From: Pachypanchax playfairii
Lineage: Eukaryota; Chordata; Actinopteri; Cyprinodontiformes; Aplocheilidae
DNA length: 64,000 bases
Direction: 5' to 3'
Assembly: GCA_006937955.1 (NCBI GenBank)
Contig: SSNP01000035.1
Location: 2,223,137-2,287,136 of the forward strand
The notes under the pieces: generated by a model
What the model was told of the DNA's origin: nothing
The model's database searches: none
What the model saw: only the letters and a program-made list of their open reading frames with translations
Made by a program: the position numbers and the translations under genes
Part shown: positions 57,212 to 64,000 of the stretch, piece after piece
Numbering within the stretch: the first letter of the stretch is position 1
Layout: each line of letters begins with the position of its first letter

Positions 57212-60200
57212 AACAGCTAGAAACACACACATACACACACCCTTTTTCAACACACACATTGCACAACAACACAGAAGTGGGAGAGACGGAGGGTAAATGT
57301 CTGAGTGGTGTGCTTGTGCCTGGTTTTCCAGATCAATGATGTGTGGTTAGGTGATCGATGTGAGGGCTTAGTGGACTGGAGAGAGCTAATGGGCAGGTCA
57401 GCGGCTCAGACACATCCTGGCTCCCCCTGCCTATTATCACTGCGTCTGTTAATAGGCCTCACCACACTCCCCTGTTGCTCATACACACATACACACAGAC
57501 ACCCTCACAGTTGGAGGATGGCAGGAGGAAACACAACCGTGCATGCTCAGTCCACAACACTCCTTTTTGTGCTCCAAGTCTTTATCACACACATTTTATT
57601 TTAACTTAGTTGTATTTTCTTACTGTCCACATTGATCCTTGCACTGATTTGCCAGCAAGGCTGCAGGGACAAAGCATGTGTTTGCAGGTGAAAAATGGGG
57701 GAGGGGTAGATAAGCTGCATTTTTTTTTACAGTCATGTCAAGCAAATATGCAAGAGATTACTGTGTAACCTTCATTTAATCTCCTCAAAGTCTTCTCAAG
57801 CACACACAAGCCTAAAGGAAACCAATCATCTGCATTTTTAATTGACCAAAGCAAACAGAAGTCATCTATTATTGTCTGGCTGTGAGCTAGAATGTAGTTG
57901 TATTTGACTGAGAGTCTTTAGGTCAATTGGGGTAAAACACTTTAGGAAAAAATGTACCTTAAAATTTTAATTTCATAAAATTTTACCATGAATAAATAGT
58001 TGAATTAAATTTTAATTTTTTCATTATTTTTTCTTGAATTAATCTGATAAGAATGACTGTCATTTCAGTGTTTTTTTTCCTCTTTATGCATCACTTTGGA
58101 CGAGCATTACTCGTGTGTGGTCACAAAGATGGCAGCAGGTCATACAGTCAGATAAATAACCATTCTGTAATAATTCTGTCTTTTGATCCATTTCTCTGGC
58201 TCTTTCTCTGTTAACTTGTCACTTATGCCGATCCTCACCTGTCTGTGTGGCATCTGATCTGCATGTTAATTACCTCTCCTCACCTCTCTTAATTTAATAT
58301 CTGGCTGCACAGGAAGAATGTGGAACACACACCTCAGAGGTATGGCATATGCACACCAGCCCTCACTCACACACGCTCATATGCTCACAGATCCACCAGC
58401 AAAACTCATTATTCTGCTTTTTGTTTTTTGTTTTTTACTTTTTGTGCTTACCTTGTTTTTTGGTTTGCTGTAGTTTTGCATGGGGGTTTTAAAGTTAGGA
58501 TGCAAACCCAACACATCCTCAATAGTTAGCTCAAAGGTAGAAGATCCACACTTGGAATGAGTCTCACCCTGTGGTGAAGGTAATAAAAGCTGCCACCTGT
58601 CATCAGAACGATGGAGACAAGTGGAAGGCAGGGGGTACTTACGCTGTTTGTCATCAGAAGAATTACACCAATTAAAATATAAAGCCATGTATTTTAAATA
58701 TTTAGATCTCAACATACATCACTTTTAAAAACAGCCACAAGTTGTGCATGTTGACACAAACGTGTAGCCCAGGTAGAGAAAAGAGTTGTGGCTTTCTGTG
58801 ATTTAACTGCAGCTTTAATAATTATAATGATTACTATACCACCTCCCCTGTGCGCACACTCTCACACACACATTTGCTCCTTTTTTCAACCATGCAACAA
58901 GGCTGTGTCTCTGGTGGCTGATAGATTGTAATGAATGTAACAGCAGTCAGATCCTTGAAAAGCCTCTCAAAAGCTTAAGCCCCTTTATTAAATTAAGCTA
59001 ACGATGCCTAAGGCCAGGTCCGCTGCTGAGAGAGAGAGAAAGAGCGAACGAGCTGGGGAGAGGAGAATAAGGGAGGTGGTGCAAGGCAAAGTAGAAGCTG
59101 CAGAGAAAAAAATAGGGAGGTGGAGAAGATGTTGTAGGAGCATGTGAAATTGCAAGTAGTCAAATCAATAAGAGATGGAAGAAATTGGGCAAGTTTAGTA
59201 TCAAAGGGAGAAAGGCTGGTGAAAGAGAACCAGAGGAGGAGAAGAGCAATACCCTGCAGACTCCCGTGGTTCTACAGCAATAAACCTGCAGCTGAGTGAA
59301 GGAAACAGTAATTATGTAAAGGATCATTGTAAGAGATTTTCCGTTTACAACTGTATCCTTAGAAATATGGATATATGCCAGAAACTGTTGACATAAAGGC
59401 AAATTTTTAACCTCTCAGTGCTTAAATAGGGCAAGCATTCTGGAACTCTTTTCACACTCTTTGGGTTATCTCTTAATTACACTGCATGCTAAATGCTGAA
59501 TTTATGTCATTTTTATGTAGTTTTATTCACTGGGTAGAGTAGTGACTCAATAAAATAAAAAAAAAAATTGAAGATTCAAATGTAGAAAATGTGATATTCG
59601 GGAGGATATAAACTCAAGTTGTACATCCTAATTTATTTCTGTGTCTCTTTTTGATTTTATTTCAAACTGCAAGATTAGCAGCCAATACCCTTTATTAACA
59701 AATTCATCCATAAATATAACTGAAATTACTATTGTTTTTCTAAACTGATTAATTCATTCATGCATGGCTGTCTGTAGTTTATCATGCAGCAAAACCAATT
59801 CATGAATCATATGATAAAGCTAAATATAGGATTTTTCTTGTTTTAATAAAATCATACAACATACAATAATGACTAATCACCCAAAATGACTAGAGACTAA
59901 TATCTTATTACCAATTTGTATTAAAAAGAGTATGAATTAATTGACAAAAAATCTGTATCACTTAAGATATTTAATACCCTGCTAATTATTTGACTCATTA
60001 AACAGAAAGAAAGATTCCTTAAATGCCTGCAGAGCTTCCATGTGTATAGACAGCAGGGACATCAAAGTATGGGTATCAGTGCTTTAATATTAGTTAGGAT
60101 GCTTTAATAACAGTTCTTTCTTATGGGTCATGCAGAAATAACAGATACAGTAGCAGATGAAAGATGGAACACACAGACATTGGAAGAGAAAAGAGGGCAT

Positions 60201-60600
60201 GCTGCCTGAAAGGCATCACTGTCTTAGTTTAAAAGTGTTTTTCTCTGCCCTGCTGTGCTCACTGTAAGTTCATGGAAGTGGGAAATAGCAGGAGACTCAC
60301 ACAATATGTCTTTAGATGCACATTTTATCCAAAACATTCAGTACTTTAGTTATTTACCACTCGGTGTGCAAAGTACTTCATCCCACCTCCTTGTTTATTA
60401 CCTTCTTAATCCTCATTTTCATGCCTGGCATTTGGACAAAACCCCTGAATTTAGTGCTTATAAAGTGTGTTTTTGATTTTAAAGCCTGAGCAGTCAGCAG
60501 CATCTAATCCATGGTAAAACAATTGATAAACAAGAGAGACATACAGACAGACAGAGGTACATTCTGTCAGATGAACGTTCTGTTTGCTTTAATGGTTGAC

Positions 60601-60616
60601 TGTCCCCTTGTGGTCA
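60601..60616 (-). promoter_or_regulatory. CTCF-like motif
   Basis: On the minus strand CCACAAGGGGACAG matches the CTCF core at 12 of 14 positions. It lies 0.8 kb left of the second candidate promoter and points left. It is weaker than the site at 9111. Confidence 0.35.
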
Positions 60617-61384
60617 CTTGATAGAACTGCACTCTCCTTAACTGTAAATTATACTGTATGGAAACAAAACAAATGAGTATCTAATATATGTTTAATATTC
60701 CAGACTATATTCCAACTTTAAGACTAATCCAGATATGTGGTAATTTATTTTTTACTTATTCAGTAATCTGACCTCTGCAGTCAGCTGTAATATCACATGC
60801 TACTGGGCTCATAAAGGAGAATAGCTATATTGTTGGTTAGGTTGTATTATTGAGGAAATTCAGTTATGTTTAGCAAGATAAGTGTAAATCATTGACCTCA
60901 CATAGGACATCACTGAGAATAAAGATGCTGTTGTTTACAGGAAATATCCAGTTGTAGGTTATTCTTCTTGTTGAGACGAACCTTCATTCTTTCAGATTTT
61001 ACCTGTTTTAATAGATGGTTTTCCCCAAAATCTGGGAAAATTAATACATGAATAATTAGTGTATCGTTTAAAATAACTTTACTGTTGTGACTGTTATTAC
61101 ACAAATTAGATGTGCTTTTGATTGACACTAAAGTTAAAGGAAAATATCAAATATTGAGAAACAAACACAAATATTTCATGTTCCCTGCAAATACTAATAC
61201 CACACATAGGCTAGTGCTATTTTTAATATGCACCATGTTTAATAAATATCTTCCTTTGATTTCTCCTTATTGGATTTGCTCAGATTTGTTTGTTTGGATG
61301 TATTTTTAATGTTGAGGAAGTGAATGTTTTCTTCCTGGTTGGGGATTAATGGGGCATTTTAAGGATGACGATACAGGGGTGAAC

Positions 61385-61414
61385 CTTATAAATTGGGGGT
61401 GTGACTGGGTGTGA
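61385..61414 (+). promoter_or_regulatory. Candidate core promoter with TATA box
   Basis: CTTATAAATT at 61385-61394 is a good TATA-like box, with GGGGTG stretches directly downstream. Transcription would start about 30 bases on, near 61415-61425. CpG-rich sequence begins within 100 bases and a consensus donor follows at 61747. The agreement of TATA box, CpG island and donor makes this the best-supported promoter in the window, although there is no transcript evidence. Confidence 0.42.
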
Positions 61415-61746
61415 GCAGGTGCTTCAATACCCCCCCCTCAACCCCCCTCGCTTGGTCACCGGCTTGTCTGTCCTTTAGTCTGTGTGTCCGGCCCCCACCG
61501 GGGAGGAAGCTCCACCTCCTCCCGGCTTCCAGCAGCCGGCCGCCCGCCTCTCTGCTCGGCGCTGTGATCTGAGCTCAGTCCCTGTGGCCTCACTCGGCGT
61601 CGGTGCTTCTTCCTGCGTGACAATAAAAGTGCAGCGTCCCTGTTCTCGACGGAAAGATGGATACGACTCTTCTCTACTAACAGAAGGAGACATGTGTTAT
61701 TATTTATGAACACCGGTGGAAGAAAACATAGACCTACTTGTTTGCG
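61415..61746 (+). other. Candidate first exon, largely non-coding
   Basis: About 330 bases from the expected start to GCG|GTGAGTG, a strong donor at 61747. The exon is CpG-rich from 61490 to 61660. Two short upstream frames (starting 61655 and 61692) stop inside it. A third ATG at 61706 opens a frame (MNTGGRKHRPTCL) that reaches the donor in phase 2, but it has T at -3 and is a weak start, so I favour a non-coding exon with the start codon in exon 2. The downstream gene lies outside the window and cannot be named. Confidence 0.4.
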
Positions 61747-62333
61747 GTGAGTGATTTCGTGTAAATCTGTATGTTTCAAACCCGGAGGTTGTTTGTGTAA
61801 ACGAGCGAACACACGGAGGGGGTTTTGTTGAGGAAGTCATTAGCCTACTACATCGAGGAAACGGTTTTTTATTTTTTTAATTATTATTATTATTATTTTT
61901 TTTTTCGAAGGTCGGTGCCGAGCGCTTGTCGCGTGTATGCGCGCGCGCTTATGTGTGAACGAGCGACTCGAAAGAGAAGTCAGTTTAACAGAAAGAGCAA
62001 GGAGTGACCGTTTCTGTTACATGGAGCGTTTCTGTCTGTTACTGCTTAGAATTGTGTTAAAATGTAGAACAAGCTCTGGTAACAGAATGGACCCCTCCTC
62101 TTCCCCCCCTCCACTCAAATGAACTTAGAACGTGGTGACCGGTAATGTGTTGGGGTTATTAACGAGCACAGCCCGCGGGTTGGAGCTGTGTGGAGGTCTG
62201 AAGTCTCCAGTCTGACTGGCTCCTCCAACATGACTGTCTGTCGGTAAACGGACGTTTCCTCTGTTTAATTGGAACTGACTGCTTCACTGGCACATTTTGA
62301 CCATTTGGTGCTCTCGAGGCGCATAGTTTAATA

Positions 62334-62361
62334 CCCCCCCCCCACACACACACACACACAC
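62334..62361. repeat. C-run followed by (CA)n
   Basis: About ten C followed by about nine CA units. A similar C8-(CA)n combination occurs at 32432-32452. Confidence 0.9.
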
Positions 62362-62483
62362 GGTTTAGCAGTGTGTTTGTGTTTGTTCGTGCGCGTGGCA
62401 GGTGGAGCGTGTTGAATCACTTCCCACGCGCTCCTTCACTTCTTTTGAACCTCAGGCGCGTACAACAGCTGCTTCAGTAGTGA

Positions 62484-62516
62484 ACACACGCACACACACA
62501 CGCGCACGCACACACC
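62484..62516. repeat. Alternating CA/CG tract
   Basis: Alternating purine-pyrimidine sequence with CA and CG steps. Favourable for Z-DNA within the CpG-rich region downstream of the second candidate promoter. Confidence 0.8.
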
Positions 62517-62600
62517 GGGTTTAAAAGCCCGTCTCTAAACGCAACAGTGAAGCAACAGGTTTTCCTGAACGCACCGTGAAGCGGTCTGAGTTTATCTGCA

Positions 62601-64000
62601 GAAGGAGGAACTTGGTTGTGATAAGGTTAGTTAAAACCACAGGAGCAGGGAACTGGAGCCTTCTGGTTTTCAGACTCAGACTGTCATCCTGCTATTTCAT
62701 GTGCTGTCATTTATTTTTCTGTTATCCATTATTTCCTAATAATCCTAAAATGGTTTACACTCACAGATGCCAGAAAGGTTCCACAGCGAGTGCCAGATGC
62801 AGAAAAAACACATTTATAAGGTCATTAAAAATGAATGAGGCAACACCTTTATACATCATTTGACAGTGAAAGACAATAACAAACATTATTATTGTGGGTT
62901 TTTTACTTTTTAGAGATGCATACAGTTCATATTTCACCTTCTACCACAAAAAAAGATAATTTACAAGCTTTTAGCTAACTGTTTTATGTTATATTGATTA
63001 ATAACATAATTAATAGGGAGCCAAATAATATTAACCTGGCAGGTTGTGTTTATATGAGATGCAAAGTGTCTAAACAGTGGTTATATTTCTGGACCAGTGT
63101 GTTGGAATTCTTTGCATCGCACTCTGATATTTGAGTATTTAGTTTCCCAATGAAAGTAATTTAGTTTTGTTAGTAAAACCAGATTGTACACAGCGTGTTT
63201 CTTCTGATCATATTGTAAAGATCTTGATCCAGATAAAGCCACATGGGTGTGAGTGTTTTCACGATTTATCTGCAGCTGAGGTTAAAACGAGACATCTGCT
63301 CACACCTTTGCCACTGATGACAAACCAGAGTCACAATGGCACTTAATTTCTCTTTCATACAGGAAATTACAGACATGAACCAACACTCAGTTTGTTTAAA
63401 ATTACATAGAACACAAAACTTCACACTGACGTTAAAGTTCTTGCTGCTTCCAGAACTTGTTGCTGAGGTGAAGAAATAAAGCAGATGTTAATATTTGCAC
63501 ATACTATCTTTGTAATTGTCCTGAAACAGAAACCACAGCTTGTGATTTGACAGAAATAAGAAATGTATTTTCTTTTTTTCAGGCTTATAACATTCCTTTC
63601 AATATAAAACTTCAATATTACAATTTTTATACATAAATGTTTAACCACAAGTCCCAGTTTAATAACACTAATACATTTTGGGAGCTTTAAGCGTGTCAGG
63701 TAACTGGTTGATGCGATGTCTGCTTGTGAAAGCTCTTGTTTCTTGTTTTTCATTTCTCAGACCAAACAGCTGTAATTTAGCACATCTGGACATCTGCACT
63801 GAAAATAACTCTTATTTTGTGATTCTGATTATATTTGTTTGTCTGAAATGTTCATATAAGTTGTTTAAGTCAAGGTTTAACTCATAAATCTCTGTGTAAT
63901 GTTTTTTTTTGTGTGCTTTTATTCTATATTGGACCTGCAGCAGAGATTCATATCTCCACTTTTTAAAGCTCAGGATGTCTTGCGGTTGTTATTTGTTTGG
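62601..64000. other. Putative first intron of the downstream gene, nothing coding seen
   Basis: CpG density drops back to background after about 62600 and the sequence is AT-rich to the right edge. Frames at 62576-62863 (plus) and 63421-63753 (minus) have no conserved features or matching splice sites. If the 61747 donor is real, this is the beginning of its intron. Confidence 0.5.

Larger units (their letters stand above)
54170..61380. other. Putative intron or spacer, no gene seen
   Basis: Mostly AT-rich. The stretch contains a G-quadruplex-prone tract at 55563-55589, a possible enhancer at 55620-55685 (TCAATGCAATTACC, TCATTAGCATGAG), an (AT)n run at 56294-56326, CA-rich sequence at 57220-57260 and a Grainyhead-type palindrome at 57202-57211. 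A GA-rich tract lies at 59026-59090 and a CTCF-like motif at 60601-60616. A donor-like AGCGTAAGTA lies on the minus strand near 58636-58645 without a convincing exon. The frame at 58377-58715 (minus) has no family pattern. Confidence 0.55.
61480..62600. promoter_or_regulatory. CpG-island-like region
   Basis: CpG is dense at 61487-61660 (for example CCGGCCGCCCGCC and CTCGGCGTCGGTGC) and again at 61905-61980 (GCCGAGCGCTTGTCGCGTG, GCGCGCGC), and stays raised to about 62600. An AT-rich gap lies at 61865-61905. The rest of the window is CpG-poor apart from the transposon interiors and the 39.9-40.4 kb leader. Fish CpG islands are weaker markers than mammalian ones, but this supports an active promoter here. 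Confidence 0.5.

Noticed and set aside
58377..58715. Minus-strand frame with a donor-like AGCGTAAGTA inside
   Set aside because: The donor would cut the frame, no acceptor pairs with it convincingly, and the peptide is not recognisable.

Overview
The window reads as nuclear DNA from a ray-finned (teleost) fish. It is AT-leaning, has many CA/TG, GA, TTTA and CTTTA microsatellites, and carries repeat families typical of teleosts: LINE-type 3' tails with an AATAAA-like motif and short tandem tails, a tRNA-like repeat, a 222-bp hAT-type foldback element of the CAATCCTGGTCCTCGAGG family, and two elements of about 550-590 bp flanked by TTAA. There is no operon structure, bacterial gene, phage, CRISPR array or rRNA. 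No open reading frame looks like a conserved protein. Nearly all long frames are short, low in complexity, or lie in repeats. I read the window as intergenic or intronic sequence around the 5' end(s) of one or two plus-strand genes whose bodies lie beyond the right edge.

Layout: 1-18650 is non-coding DNA with microsatellites, homeodomain- and SOX-type motif clusters that could be conserved enhancers, one near-perfect hairpin (1972-2016), one perfect 12-bp inverted repeat (13611-13650) and one excellent CTCF motif (9111). 18655-37550 is repeat-bearing non-coding DNA: LINE tails at 18655 and 35210, a repeat cluster at 23438-26612, a 57-base poly-C at 28227, a CTTTA array at 33446, and a fused splice acceptor/donor at 35453 that resembles a recursive splice site. 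A TTAA-flanked element lies at 37555-38108.

39500-40520 looks like a promoter and first exon on the plus strand: CT and GA tracts, a TATA-like box at 39903, a CpG-enriched leader, then ATG at 40484, 12 codons and a good splice donor at 40521. 40525-61380 would be intron or spacer. It holds a second TTAA element (44025-44616), a nested pair of transposons (46011-46828 with a hAT element inserted at 46100-46321) and a second fused acceptor/donor at 52309. 61385-61746 is a TATA-containing, strongly CpG-rich second candidate promoter with a mostly non-coding exon ending in a consensus donor. CpG-rich sequence continues to about 62600.

The two candidate first exons share a strand, lie 21 kb apart, and could be alternative promoters of one gene or the starts of two genes. 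I could not identify the gene. I found no convincing new biological system. The items most worth checking are the two TTAA elements that each carry a start codon ending at a splice donor, the candidate recursive splice sites, the two candidate promoters and the nested transposons.
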